NCBI GenBank assembly: GCA_021825585.1
Contig: JAKAGT010000007.1
Coordinates: 112,317-176,316, forward strand
From: Bacteroidota bacterium
GTDB lineage: Bacteria > Bacteroidota > Ignavibacteria > Kryptoniales > JAKASW01
Direction of reading: 5' to 3'
DNA: 64,000 bases
Shown here in pieces: positions 1-8,211 of the stretch. Numbering within the stretch: position 1 is the first letter of the stretch; every line of letters starts with the position of its first letter. The position numbers were made by a program, and so were the translations under genes. Under the pieces are notes generated by a model. The model made no database searches, had not been told where the DNA came from, and saw only the letters and a program-made list of their open reading frames with translations.

Positions 1-845
1 GGCAAGAACATTCTATAACCGCTTGCCATCCCTTTCACCCTTGCGTCCTGCCAGCGGCACATCAGCAGCACACGCGGCAAATGCCATTTGTCCGTCACAA
101 TAACTATCTTCTTCATACCGAGCGAGTCGATGAGGATGTCCTTTACGAAATTTACCTGTTCGGGAGTGCTCATAGAGCGGCGATCTCTTATGATGTCGGA
201 GTCTCGGACCCCCTTCTCCCGCAGGTAGGAAGCTTCTACTTCGGATTCGACCGTTCCAAAACGCTTCGTCCCCCCAGTGACCACAATCTTCTTCGCGAAC
301 CCCGATTTGAATAGCTTCAATGCAGCATTCAGTCTCCCGCGCAGAAGCGGACTGGGCTTATCTTTCCCCCAAACAGACGCTCCGAGCACAACGACTGCAT
401 CAACTTTAGAATGGCCGTTGTACGTCTCCGCATCGGAAAAAGTATAAGCGAAACCGACAATCGACAGGACCACAAAAACGAAGAGTGCCACGCTAAGTAT
501 CCGGCCAATCCCGCCTCTCCTGAAGAACAGGGTGACCCAAACGGTCGAGACCTGAACTAATAGAACTCCATACCCAAGGATCGAAGCTTCGTCCTTGAAC
601 CTGTTCTGGGGATAAATGTAGAGCGAACAGAGGAGGAATATTATCCCGAGGGAAGTCAAAAGATAAGCCCTTGATTTGCGGAATTTCTTGTAGGCGAGTT
701 CGACAAGGAGAACAATTACGAAAACGACCGCTGCAAGCGGCAGGTTCTGCGGGCTCATCAATCCGTTTTTCAAATTCTCAGCCCATGCTCTGTCTGCAAA
801 AATCTTCAGCGCCGCTGCGATATCGAACAGCGCGGCCGTGTGCAA
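1..845 (-). CDS. DUF218 (YdcF/SanA/ElyC-like) membrane protein, 3' end cut by window edge
   Basis: Reading leftward, the frame opens after a TAA near 880 and runs off position 1, so the C-terminus is missing. Four hydrophobic segments come first (about residues 40-55, 65-85, 100-120 and 125-145). A DUF218 domain follows, beginning VDAVVVLGASVWGKDKPSPL and containing VVTGGT, the acidic stretch ESEVEASYLREKGV and the later VIVTDKWHLPR. DUF218 proteins of this layout (SanA, ElyC, YdcF) are linked to envelope integrity and peptidoglycan or lipid-carrier metabolism, but the reaction is unknown. No ATG suits the N-terminus; I chose a TTG at 845 preceded by GAGAG. The first ATG (33 codons on) would still keep the membrane segments. 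Family is fairly certain, start uncertain. Confidence 0.75.
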   Translation of the reverse strand, partial: MHTAALFDIAAALKIFADRAWAENLKNGLMSPQNLPLAAVVFVIVLLVELAYKKFRKSRAYLLTSLGIIFLLCSLYIYPQNRFKDEASILGYGVLLVQVSTVWVTLFFRRGGIGRILSVALFVFVVLSIVGFAYTFSDAETYNGHSKVDAVVVLGASVWGKDKPSPLLRGRLNAALKLFKSGFAKKIVVTGGTKRFGTVESEVEASYLREKGVRDSDIIRDRRSMSTPEQVNFVKDILIDSLGMKKIVIVTDKWHLPRVLLMCRWQDARVKGMASGYRMFL

Positions 846-949
846 AAGAACTCTCGGTCTCAAGTCTGGATAAGAAATTTATTAGTCTCTGTTTCTGAGA
901 CCAAATTTAAGACAACAGGGTGGGATTTAAAAGAGGGAGTAGAAGTTTC

Positions 950-1471
950 CTACCGATCGTGTCCCCTCATTCTCTGTAACATGATCATCCTGATTCTATC
1001 TCTGATTTCGCGGTCAAACTGTTGTTCAAAGACCAGGTATTTCGCCACTTCAACAGGACTCAGAAATTTTCCCATGTTTTGTATGAAGCTTGCGTGTGAC
1101 TCTGCAAGCTGTCTGTCCAAATCGATAAGACGCTGCACCTCCTTATTGATCTCTTCGTTGCTGACTTTGTTGTCGATCGAACTGTCCAGCTCCCTCACAA
1201 TCTGCCTTCTCTCCGAAGTAATATTTTTCATCTCTTCGTTGTATTTGTTGTAGAGCGGAAAGAACTTCTCTGCCTTATCCGTCGGAAGATTCATCTCCCG
1301 TGTCATCTGCCAGATCTTGATCTGTTCGAGCTGCTTTCTTATCTCCTGTCCCCTTTTTCCCATCTCCTGTGGAAAGCCGGGAGGGGGCGGATTTCCCATC
1401 CTCATGCCTTGTGCGAAACCGGCGGACAGCCACACCGGCCAAATCAACAGAAGAACCGCTACTCGTTTCAT
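950..1471 (-). CDS. Periplasmic Spy/CpxP-like stress sensor protein
   Basis: A 173-residue exported protein with a signal peptide (MKRVAVLLLIWPVWLSAGFAQ), a short Gly/Pro/Met-rich linker, then a long charged alpha-helical region. It resembles the Spy/CpxP/CnrX group of periplasmic chaperone or metal-sensing proteins. It is the last gene of an ECF sigma / anti-sigma / sensor trio, an order common in Bacteroidota-type genomes. Such a protein would bind misfolded protein or metal in the periplasm and tune the anti-sigma factor; that role is inferred. The ATG at 1471 is chosen over one nine codons upstream because it begins the signal peptide and is preceded by GAGAGGAAAT. The start lies 10 bp after the anti-sigma stop, so the genes are cotranscribed. 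Confidence 0.75.
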   Translation of the reverse strand: MKRVAVLLLIWPVWLSAGFAQGMRMGNPPPPGFPQEMGKRGQEIRKQLEQIKIWQMTREMNLPTDKAEKFFPLYNKYNEEMKNITSERRQIVRELDSSIDNKVSNEEINKEVQRLIDLDRQLAESHASFIQNMGKFLSPVEVAKYLVFEQQFDREIRDRIRMIMLQRMRGHDR

Positions 1472-1481
1472 ATATTTCCTC

Positions 1482-2054
1482 TCAATTAACGATGGCATTT
1501 CCTGTGTAATAGAAGTCTTCCAGCGAGGCGCTCGAGTCAGTTACCGATGCCCACATCGACTTGACAACGGCTTCCTGAACAGAGTCATCAACCGCATTCA
1601 TCTCATCCGTTATTTCGGCCTGGTAGGATACCGCATTCACGTAATTGATATTCATACTCGGCAGACTGATAGCCTGATCCGGAGAAAGAGAAGTCGCCAG
1701 AGCCGACACACTCGGCGCAGGCCGAACGGTCCTTAAGCCATGTTCGTAAACACCCACTCCGACCGCCAGCAGAAGTACTGCCAACCCGGCTGCAAAGGCT
1801 GGGACTCTCCACCTTACCGGTTTTTCTGCCGACACCTTATCCATTATGATAGAGTGCAGCTCCTGCCAAAAAGTATCCGGGTACTCTTCGATCTCAACCT
1901 CACCCAGGAGCCTGATCGGCTCCCTGATGCTCTCAAGCTCTGCCCTGCATTCTGAGCAACCCTCAAGATGGTATTCCAACGATCTCTTTAGATTCGGCTC
2001 GATCTTTCCCAGGACATAGTCCGGAAGGTTGACGGCAACATCATCGCATCGCAT
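1482..2054 (-). CDS. Zinc-finger anti-sigma factor, single-pass membrane protein
   Basis: A 190-residue protein that starts inside the 3' end of the ECF sigma gene (14-bp overlap, a sign of translational coupling). The N-terminal cytoplasmic part has the ZAS-type motif H-x3-C-x2-C (HLEGCSEC, about residues 29-36), which in this family holds zinc and grips the sigma factor. One transmembrane helix (about residues 88-105, FAAGLAVLLLAVGVGVYEHG) is followed by a periplasmic tail of about 85 residues. It would hold the upstream sigma factor inactive at the inner membrane until an envelope signal arrives. Family and partner are clear from motif and position; the signal is unknown. Confidence 0.88.
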   Translation of the reverse strand: MRCDDVAVNLPDYVLGKIEPNLKRSLEYHLEGCSECRAELESIREPIRLLGEVEIEEYPDTFWQELHSIIMDKVSAEKPVRWRVPAFAAGLAVLLLAVGVGVYEHGLRTVRPAPSVSALATSLSPDQAISLPSMNINYVNAVSYQAEITDEMNAVDDSVQEAVVKSMWASVTDSSASLEDFYYTGNAIVN

Positions 2055-2592
2055 CTTTCAAGTACTCCCCTATTTTCTTCATTGCATGAAAATAATTCGC
2101 CTTCATGGCTCCGAGTGATCTGTGCATCATCTGCGCAATTTCTTCATAAGAAAGCTCTTCGTAAAACCTTAAGATGAAAACCTGCTTCTGCTGCACCGGT
2201 AGAGAATCTACCGCCGCGGCGACCAGCTTCTTCAATTCCGACCTGTCAGCCTCTCGCTGAGGTTCATTTCCACCAGATAGCATATTCGATATCACTTCAT
2301 CCAGTCTGACGACTGCTCTTACTTTTCTCTTTCTGAGATAACTTATTGCGACGTTTGTGGCAATCCTGTATATGTAGGTGTAAATATTTGCATCGCCGCG
2401 AAATTTCTTCAAGGAATCGTGAAGCTTTATGAAAACTTCCTGCGTTGCATCGGCCGTCTCATCGTCGTCATTCAACATTCGCTTGATGACAAAGAAGACC
2501 TTCTTCTCATATCGATTCACCAGCTCGCCGAATGCTCTGTCGTTTCCGGACTTCACTTGCTCGACAAGCTCTAGATCGCTGGTGTTCTCCAT
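2041..2592 (-). CDS. ECF-family RNA polymerase sigma factor
   Basis: A 183-residue group 4 sigma factor. Region 2 spans about residues 15-90, with the polymerase-binding and -10 recognition part around DATQEVFIKLHDSLKKF and IYRIATNVAISYLRKRK. Region 4 lies at about 125-175 (LPVQQKQVFILRFYEELSYE, then EEIAQMMHRSLGAMKANYFHA), a helix-turn-helix for -35 recognition. No region 1.1 or 3 is present, as usual for ECF sigmas. It heads a three-gene operon with its anti-sigma factor and a periplasmic Spy-like protein, so it probably runs an envelope-stress or metal-stress response and may regulate itself. The 160 bp upstream must hold its promoter; no convincing element was found. Confidence 0.93.
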   Translation of the reverse strand: MENTSDLELVEQVKSGNDRAFGELVNRYEKKVFFVIKRMLNDDDETADATQEVFIKLHDSLKKFRGDANIYTYIYRIATNVAISYLRKRKVRAVVRLDEVISNMLSGGNEPQREADRSELKKLVAAAVDSLPVQQKQVFILRFYEELSYEEIAQMMHRSLGAMKANYFHAMKKIGEYLKDAMR

Positions 2593-2753
2593 TCAAAGAA
2601 CTCTAGTCAAAAGCCTTCGGGGAATTATCAGATAGAGGCGCCACTGTAATCACGCTGTTCGTTGGAAGGTTTCCTCTTCCGGTAGATCTCACTGGTTCAC
2701 GATCCTCAATTAATGTCGAGAATATGACGCAAATACAAAGAAAACGGTTTAAG

Positions 2754-3128
2754 CTAGCCTTCGATTATGACGACGGCAGTGACATAGTCTCCGGAGTGTG
2801 AAAGGGACAGGAAAATCCTCTTCTGGCCGAACATTTTAAGTGAGGCCCCGGTAAGCCTCAAGCGTGGTTTCCCGCTCGGCTCATTGACAACTTCAACCTC
2901 TTGCCAGGAAAAATCGCTGTTCCATCCCGTTCCGGCCGCTTTGCTGAACGCCTCTTTTGCCGCAAACCGTGCGGCATAGTGCTGAAATGGATTCGGCTTC
3001 TCCGAACAGTATTTCACCTCATCCTCGGTAAAAATCTTGCCTGTGAAGGACACGCTGTAATCCTCGATGCTCTTTCGTATCCGGCTCACCTCGATAATGT
3101 CTATCCCGACTCCTTCAACCATCGGCAT
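2754..3128 (-). CDS. acpS: Holo-[acyl-carrier-protein] synthase AcpS
   Basis: A 124-residue protein with the two AcpS signatures: GIDIIEVSRI near the start (the Asp is a Mg ligand) and FAAKEAFSKAAGTG at about residues 57-70 (the Glu is the second Mg ligand). The C-terminus has LSLSHSGDYVTAVVIIEG. The enzyme moves 4'-phosphopantetheine from CoA onto a serine of acyl carrier protein, activating it for fatty acid synthesis in the cytoplasm. Length matches the family. It overlaps the end of the HAD hydrolase gene by 14 bp and is the last gene of a run that includes aroQ. The start could be the second Met, one codon on. Confidence 0.95.
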   Translation of the reverse strand: MPMVEGVGIDIIEVSRIRKSIEDYSVSFTGKIFTEDEVKYCSEKPNPFQHYAARFAAKEAFSKAAGTGWNSDFSWQEVEVVNEPSGKPRLRLTGASLKMFGQKRIFLSLSHSGDYVTAVVIIEG

Positions 3129-3801
3129 TTTCCTGAATGATGAAGCCTATCAACTCCTGGATGTCATTGGCTTCGTAATCACTCCCCGATATTCCGGTAT
3201 TGAACGTATCACCGTACCTCGCAAACACGGTCTTCATCCCTACTTCCTTCGCACCCAGGATGTCACGCTCGGCCCAATCGCCGACCATCAGGGCTTCGTT
3301 CGGTTCGATGCCGAGTTTATGCAACGCAAGGGTAAAAGGGGCGGGATGAGGCTTACGCTTGTTCGTGTCCTCGAACGTCACCACAACATCGAAAATATGG
3401 TGCATGTTCAGATATGTCAGGCGAAGCCACGCTTCCCTCGCCGGCGCATCTGAAACAACCGCGAGTTTCATACCCATCTTAAGAAGCTCATATAGTGTGA
3501 TGTAGACGTGAGGATAAGGAACCAATGCGGCTTCCCGCGCCCGCCTGTAAGCTACAACTCCGGCCGAGAGTATCTTATAGTTTACCTTGTCAAAAATATC
3601 CGAAAGGAGAGAATCGAAAACATATTGAAACTCGATTCCCTTCTCCTTGTAGATGGCATCAATGCGCCGCTTAACTTCGTCGTAAGGAAGTTCGAGCCCG
3701 GCATCGATCATTGCCCGTATCGCCGCATCGATCGCCTCAGTCTTCATCTTCATGAAGTCAACCAGAGTATTGTCCAGATCGAATACGACGGCCTTGATCA
3801 T
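3115..3801 (-). CDS. HAD-superfamily hydrolase
   Basis: A 228-residue soluble protein with the full HAD motif set. Motif I is VFDLDNTLVDF (nucleophile Asp8 and acid/base Asp10), motif II is AVVSDAP, the motif III lysine is in KRKPHPAPF, and motif IV is MVGDWAERDILGAK. The helical insert between motifs I and II marks subfamily I, which includes phosphoglycolate phosphatases and haloacid dehalogenases; the substrate cannot be read from sequence. It starts in a 4-bp ATGA overlap with the end of aroQ and runs into acpS, so all three genes are probably translated from one message. Confidence 0.88.
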   Translation of the reverse strand: MIKAVVFDLDNTLVDFMKMKTEAIDAAIRAMIDAGLELPYDEVKRRIDAIYKEKGIEFQYVFDSLLSDIFDKVNYKILSAGVVAYRRAREAALVPYPHVYITLYELLKMGMKLAVVSDAPAREAWLRLTYLNMHHIFDVVVTFEDTNKRKPHPAPFTLALHKLGIEPNEALMVGDWAERDILGAKEVGMKTVFARYGDTFNTGISGSDYEANDIQELIGFIIQENADG

Positions 3802-4229
3802 CTCTTGAGAATTCCGCCCAGCGCGAACGCCGCCGCGAAATAAGAATATTTCCCGAAACCTGTTATCGTTCCCTTACAGACTTCCGAGATCACACTTGTT
3901 CTCCGGAACTCCTCACGGGAGAAGACCTGTGAAAGATGAACCTCAACCACCGGTTTCCTGACGGCTGCTATCGCATCTCTCAGGGCATAGCTGTAATGCG
4001 AGAGCGCACCGGCATTCAAGATGATACCATCGGTATCGCCTTCCCGCACGGACTGAACCTTGCCTATCAGTTCCCCCTCACTGTTTGTCTGGAAGAACTC
4101 AAAACTCATAGCCGGGAACTCTTTCTTCAGCTCCGAGTTGATGGTCTCCAGCGTATCACTTCCATAGAACTGGGGATCACGCAGGCCCGTCAAGTTCAGA
4201 TTGGGACCGTTTGCCACTAGAATTTTCAT
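3798..4229 (-). CDS. aroQ: 3-dehydroquinate dehydratase, type II
   Basis: A 143-residue enzyme of the shikimate pathway that dehydrates 3-dehydroquinate to 3-dehydroshikimate; type II forms a dodecamer. It has the family landmarks: VANGPNLNLTGLRDPQFYG at the N-terminus (catalytic Tyr in FYG), QTNSEGELIGKVQ, LNAGALSHYSYALRDAI (where N-P-G-A is usual, here N-A-G-A), and VEVHLSQVFSREEFRRTSV. The ATG at 4229 begins the beta-strand MKILVANGPN that normally opens the protein and follows GGAGAG. It lies 53 bp inside the 3' end of the upstream gene, a long overlap. Confidence 0.94.
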   Translation of the reverse strand: MKILVANGPNLNLTGLRDPQFYGSDTLETINSELKKEFPAMSFEFFQTNSEGELIGKVQSVREGDTDGIILNAGALSHYSYALRDAIAAVRKPVVEVHLSQVFSREEFRRTSVISEVCKGTITGFGKYSYFAAAFALGGILKR

Positions 4230-4494
4230 CTTCTCTCTCCGCCTGTTCTTCGACATACTCGCGCACTGCCGGTTTCAAAAATACGTTCTCGGTTCCGACT
4301 TCGACGAGGCTCCTCGCGATTGTAGAGGCACGGTGCTTCGGGTCGAATCTCTTGTTTATGACGATGAGCTTCTTTTCCTTAAGTATACAATAGCCGCCGC
4401 TGAAGTCACCTTTTTCATAGATAACCTTCAGCCCGAGCTGGGAAGCTGCCTCTTCAAGCTCCGCGATTAATGCTTCAGTTTTCAGTTTCGACAT
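4177..4494 (-). CDS. Conserved small protein of unknown function upstream of aroQ
   Basis: A 105-residue soluble protein. An N-terminal amphipathic helix (MSKLKTEALIAELEEAASQL) leads into a beta-hairpin-like part (VIYEKGDFSGGYCILKEKKL). Then come IVINKRFDPKHRASTIARSL and FLKPAVREYVEEQ. I have seen the pattern of a lysine-rich IVINKR strand followed by PAVRE in small uncharacterised bacterial proteins, but I know no function. The last 25 residues are very polar and come from the stretch that overlaps aroQ. The ATG at 4494 is chosen because it follows GAGGAAA and begins the helix; a longer reading upstream is only arginine/lysine-rich filler. It overlaps the upstream membrane-protein gene by 20 bp. 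Confidence 0.7.
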   Translation of the reverse strand: MSKLKTEALIAELEEAASQLGLKVIYEKGDFSGGYCILKEKKLIVINKRFDPKHRASTIARSLVEVGTENVFLKPAVREYVEEQAEREDENSSGKRSQSELDGPA

Positions 4495-5092
4495 TTTCCT
4501 CGATAATCTTTTCTGTTTTTTTCGACCTGATGGGGCGAAATACGATCGCCGCAATCCCGCTGTAATACGAAAGTATGGCGATCACAGACAGTCCCCCGAG
4601 TCCGCTCACCCGTTCCACGAAGAGCTTCCTCATCTCGTCGCGCAAGGGGCCGGGGTCCGCTCCCAGGAAGAGCTGCAACTGGAAATCTACGTACGAAATG
4701 AAGAATTTCAAATCGAGGTAGCAAGTATATAACTCGACGGGGATAAATATTCCGAAAAGGATCATCGCCATCAAAATATTCGGATGTTCTTTCATCCTGA
4801 TATCCGACTTGAAGAGAACCACGACGAACCCGATCAACATCAGGATATAACCGAAATCAGTCAACAATGACGTCCTTGCAAGAAGGTCGTAGATTTCCTT
4901 CTCGGCATCGAAAGGGATGTCCTGCCTGAATTTGAGCGTGCCGAGTTCGACAAGGTTGTTGCCAATTATACCCCGCGCTGCCGAGCCGCCCAGATAAAAC
5001 GCCCCTCCAACTATCATCATGAACAGGGCGATCTTCACGCCCCTTGAGAAGCCATCATAAATTGAAGCAGTACTCGGGGATGACTCGCTCAT
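4475..5092 (-). CDS. Multi-pass inner-membrane protein of unknown function
   Basis: A 205-residue protein with four or five hydrophobic helices: about residues 20-42 (IALFMMIVGGAFYLGGSAA), 75-95 (GYILMLIGFVVVLF), 105-130 (ILMAMILFGIFIPVELYTCY) and 165-188 (GLSVIAILSYYSGIAAIVF). Loops are modest and the tail is acidic. No catalytic or transport motif was recognised. It starts 29 bp after mqnD and overlaps the next small unknown gene, so it belongs to the same run as mqnD and aroQ. Nothing in the sequence ties it to either pathway. Confidence 0.72.
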   Translation of the reverse strand: MSESSPSTASIYDGFSRGVKIALFMMIVGGAFYLGGSAARGIIGNNLVELGTLKFRQDIPFDAEKEIYDLLARTSLLTDFGYILMLIGFVVVLFKSDIRMKEHPNILMAMILFGIFIPVELYTCYLDLKFFISYVDFQLQLFLGADPGPLRDEMRKLFVERVSGLGGLSVIAILSYYSGIAAIVFRPIRSKKTEKIIEENVETEN

Positions 5093-5121
5093 AACGGCGT
5101 GCTCTCGAAATCCATGCAGGT

Positions 5122-5964
5122 CTACAAAGTTTCCGGCGTATCGATGAACTCAGCGATGCATCGCGACGGGAGAAGCCCTCGCTCAAAAGCCATGTCCAAA
5201 AACAACTGGATGGCTTCCTTCCCCTTCGGTCCGTAATCGAGAGTCCAATCGTTCACGTACATACCGACAAACTTGTCCGCGAGTTTAGTGTTCAGGCCGC
5301 GCGCGAAGCCGAGTGCATAATCGAGCGCCGCGTCACGGTTCCCGAGCGAGTAAGCTATACTCTTCTTAAGGTAGTAGGCCACCCTTCTCTTCACATCTTC
5401 AGGGAGGTCACGGCGGATCACATTGCCGCCCAGCGGAAGAGGCAGCTTGAATCTGTCTTTAAACCAGGCTCCGAGGTCGACGACGTTGTGGAGACCGCTG
5501 GTCCCGTACGTAAGCTGCCCCTCGTGTATGATGAGCCCGGCCTCAAATTCTCCCGCCAGAACCCTGTCTATGATTTGATCGAACGGGACGACTTCGTATT
5601 CGAATGTGCCTGCGAATATGTTCAGCGCGAGAAATGCAGAGGTCTTCTTCCCCGGTATTGCGATCTTCAAATTATTGATGTCATTAACGCCGTAGGGCTT
5701 CGTGCTCACGACTATCGGACCGTAACCGTCTCCCATGCTCGCACCGCTGCTGAGCAACTGATAATTATCTGAAATATACGGATACGCGTGTATTGAGATT
5801 GCGCTTACCTCATACTCTCCTCTCATCGCCTTTTGATTGAGCGTCTCTATATCACTCAGGATATTCTCAAATTCCAGATCGCCGGTGTCGAACTTCCTGT
5901 TCGCAAGGGCGTAAAACATAAATGCGTCGTCTGAATCCGGGCTGTGTGCTACTCTGATTTTCAA
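5122..5964 (-). CDS. mqnD: 1,4-dihydroxy-6-naphthoate synthase (futalosine pathway)
   Basis: A 280-residue protein of the MqnA/MqnD family, which has a periplasmic-binding-protein fold. Features pointing to MqnD are HSPDSDDAFMFYALANRKFD at the N-terminus, SAISIHAYPYI, LIIHEGQLTYG at about residue 150 (the conserved His is catalytic in MqnD) and LPLPLGGNVIRRDL. MqnD converts cyclic dehypoxanthinylfutalosine to 1,4-dihydroxy-6-naphthoate, so the organism very likely makes menaquinone by the futalosine route. Other mqn genes are not in this window. The ATG starts one base after the nth stop codon. MqnA is the alternative within the family, but the GNVIRRDL signature favours MqnD. Confidence 0.92.
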   Translation of the reverse strand: MKIRVAHSPDSDDAFMFYALANRKFDTGDLEFENILSDIETLNQKAMRGEYEVSAISIHAYPYISDNYQLLSSGASMGDGYGPIVVSTKPYGVNDINNLKIAIPGKKTSAFLALNIFAGTFEYEVVPFDQIIDRVLAGEFEAGLIIHEGQLTYGTSGLHNVVDLGAWFKDRFKLPLPLGGNVIRRDLPEDVKRRVAYYLKKSIAYSLGNRDAALDYALGFARGLNTKLADKFVGMYVNDWTLDYGPKGKEAIQLFLDMAFERGLLPSRCIAEFIDTPETL

Positions 5965-5965
5965 C

Positions 5966-6673
5966 CTATTTTCCTTTCTTGTCTTTCAGTTTTTTCTCCT
6001 TTGAGAATTTAAAAGCCGAGGGGCATAATCCGCCGATACAGCAAATCGCGCATTTAGGCAGCCGTGACGCACAGACCTTCCTTCCATGTGACATCAGCAG
6101 ATGACACAGCTGTGTCCATTGTTCTTCCGGGAACAGCTCCATCAGGTCGAATTCTATTTTCGTCGGCTCCTCTTCCCCGCTCAGTCCGAGTCGTTGGGCC
6201 AGCCTGCCCACATGGGTATCGACTGCGATACCCGGTATTCCGAAAGCATTCCCAAGAAGAACATTCGCCGTCTTCCTCCCGACGCCGCCTAACGTCAGCA
6301 GCTCGTCCATCGTGTTAGGGACCTTTCCACCAAACTTCTCCACCAGGGTTCTGCTGCAGTTGATCACGGATTTTGCCTTCTGGCGGTAGAAACCGGTTGA
6401 CTTTATGTCCTGCTCGAGTTCAGTCTGGTTCGCATTCGCAAAGCTCACAGGAGAAGGATACTTCCTGAACAGGGCCGGAGTAACCATGTTCACCCGCGCA
6501 TCCGTGCATTGTGCAGACAGTATTGTAGCGACAAGAAGTTCGAATGGGGTATTGAAATTCAATGCGATCCCGGTGCCAGGGTATTCCTTTTCCAGCAGGG
6601 AAAAGATTTTCCCTGCGCGAGCTTTTTCCGCGCCCTTCCTGGGGCTCTTCTTCTCCGGGGCAGTGTGTTTCAT
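5966..6673 (-). CDS. nth: Endonuclease III, DNA glycosylase/AP lyase
   Basis: About 235 residues. The helix-hairpin-helix TLGGVGRKTANVLL carries the catalytic Lys, followed by the catalytic Asp in AVDTHVGRLAQRLGL. The C-terminus has the [4Fe-4S] ligands C-x6-C-x2-C-x5-C (CASRLPKC, then AICC, then C after four more residues). The enzyme removes oxidised pyrimidines and nicks the abasic site in base excision repair. The ATG at 6673 gives about 20 residues before the conserved core. A longer reading from a TTG at 6736 would add a basic stretch that the family lacks. A Lys-rich tail follows the cluster. Confidence 0.94.
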   Translation of the reverse strand: MKHTAPEKKSPRKGAEKARAGKIFSLLEKEYPGTGIALNFNTPFELLVATILSAQCTDARVNMVTPALFRKYPSPVSFANANQTELEQDIKSTGFYRQKAKSVINCSRTLVEKFGGKVPNTMDELLTLGGVGRKTANVLLGNAFGIPGIAVDTHVGRLAQRLGLSGEEEPTKIEFDLMELFPEEQWTQLCHLLMSHGRKVCASRLPKCAICCIGGLCPSAFKFSKEKKLKDKKGK

Positions 6674-6774
6674 GGTTTTTGACTTATATCGCGCTTTTTT
6701 GCACGTCAATTTAGCTAATGGGGATTGCTTAGGCAAACTGAGACTCTTGAAGGCGTCAAGCTTTCACTGCACTC

Positions 6775-8043
6775 TCAGTCTGTGACTTCAACGCCTGGCT
6801 CCATTACCGCACCCATGAAGAGGATTGTGTTGTCGCGCTTCTCTTTGATCAGGAACGCAAACGGTCTGTTGACATTAACCATTATCGGTCCGCTATGCTC
6901 CCCGATTACAACTGTTTTCCAAACTTCGACCACCGTCACCGCAGCAGCCTCGGTTCCCTGCTCATTCACGTCAATATAAGTACTGTGCAGCACCTCAGAT
7001 ATGTAGAGCCCACCTGCCGGATTTATCTTCGTAAAATTCGCTCCGTCCGAAAAAGCGATTCCCATGCCCATTTGTGAAAGGGCTTTGATCAAGCTCGTCG
7101 AGTATTTCAACTTGAACTTCGGCATTGTCAACTGGACATCCTCAGGCCTCAGTTCAGAGACGATGCTGTTGACTTCACTCTGGCTTATCGTGCCAATTGT
7201 GTTCATTGCCGATGCAGCATTTGTTGGGAGCAAAATTAGCATACTGTAATCGCCCCGGCCATAAGGAAGCTCCACGGCAGTAAGACTCTGGTCGGCGTAA
7301 TAGTTCAGCGTGTCATGGACTACCATCATTGAATCGGATTCCGTGGAGCCGTTAGCCAGATAGAATGTCCCGGGTTTAGTGTACTTCGAATCGAAAGTAT
7401 ACTTCCAGGTTCCGTTGAAATACAGGGCGTTGATCAGGAACATCACCGCTCTTGGATCAATCGGCGGCTGAATTATCTTCGTGACCTTGTTATTAGTATC
7501 GTCGCTCACCCAGGAGTTGATGATGTCGGCGGCACCAGGGTTGCTGAAATCGAGGGCACTCACCCTTGCATCGAAATAAGTCGAGTCGACATCAAGAAAG
7601 CTGTCTTCGACTGCAAATGTGTCCCGATACCAGATTGAATTCGCGATGTCGAATTTCACGCCCGGATCCAGGCTGCTGAAGGTCGCCATAAGGTTCTGGT
7701 ATGACAGGTTGATTTCATCGTTTGAGAGGCCGTTCAGCCCGAGCGTTTGCTGCATGTCGTCGTAAGTCTGCCCCAGAGCGCCATTCAGTGTCATTGCAAG
7801 AGCCATAGAAACGCTGAAGGGAGAGATGAAGAAATTTTTCCCCTGTTCCTGGGCAGCCACTTGATCAAAGAGTGAGGTCGAGAAAGAGTTGCTTGCAGAC
7901 TCGACTTTCTGTAAGGTGGCGCTGCCAGGTGGATTTGGGCCGGAAGCCTTGGTGTACGGCGAGGTCACATCGCTGCAACCATAGTAGAGTCCGGCGGTCG
8001 CAAAGGAAAGACAAGCTAAAACTATTCCGAGACTGCGTTTCAT
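6775..8043 (-). CDS. Secreted lipoprotein serpin (serine protease inhibitor)
   Basis: A 422-residue protein. The N-terminus MKRSLGIVLACLSFATAGLYYGC is a lipoprotein-type signal with the lipid-modified Cys at about residue 23. The rest is a complete serpin fold (motifs NSIWYRD, FLINALYFNGTWK, LPYGRGDYSMLILLP). The hinge of the reactive-centre loop, EQGTEAAAVT, has the small residues needed for loop insertion, so it should inhibit. The scissile bond probably lies near WKTVV. The C-terminal RPFAFLIKEKRDNTILFMGAV is classical. Tethered to an outer membrane it would protect the cell from foreign or its own serine or cysteine proteases. The ATG at 8043 follows GGGGGAG; the longer frame upstream is not needed. 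It stands alone between nth and the ferredoxins. Confidence 0.93.
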   Translation of the reverse strand: MKRSLGIVLACLSFATAGLYYGCSDVTSPYTKASGPNPPGSATLQKVESASNSFSTSLFDQVAAQEQGKNFFISPFSVSMALAMTLNGALGQTYDDMQQTLGLNGLSNDEINLSYQNLMATFSSLDPGVKFDIANSIWYRDTFAVEDSFLDVDSTYFDARVSALDFSNPGAADIINSWVSDDTNNKVTKIIQPPIDPRAVMFLINALYFNGTWKYTFDSKYTKPGTFYLANGSTESDSMMVVHDTLNYYADQSLTAVELPYGRGDYSMLILLPTNAASAMNTIGTISQSEVNSIVSELRPEDVQLTMPKFKLKYSTSLIKALSQMGMGIAFSDGANFTKINPAGGLYISEVLHSTYIDVNEQGTEAAAVTVVEVWKTVVIGEHSGPIMVNVNRPFAFLIKEKRDNTILFMGAVMEPGVEVTD

Positions 8044-8211
8044 AACACTCCCCCGTTTTTTAAACGCACAATCTTCAGGTTCTCGAAAAGTCAGTACCTG
8101 TTCTTGACCTGTTTCTGTTAGCTTAAGGATGAGAAATCTATCTTTCAGGCCGCGCGTCCGGCGCTTTCCATGCGCAGGCCGACGAGAAGGTGCTACCCGT
8201 GCAACCACACT

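Noticed and set aside
2593..2753. ECF-type promoter (GGAAAC-16-TGATT) before the sigma operon
   Set aside because: A loose match on the minus strand near 2665-2695, too weak to list without a known motif for this sigma factor.
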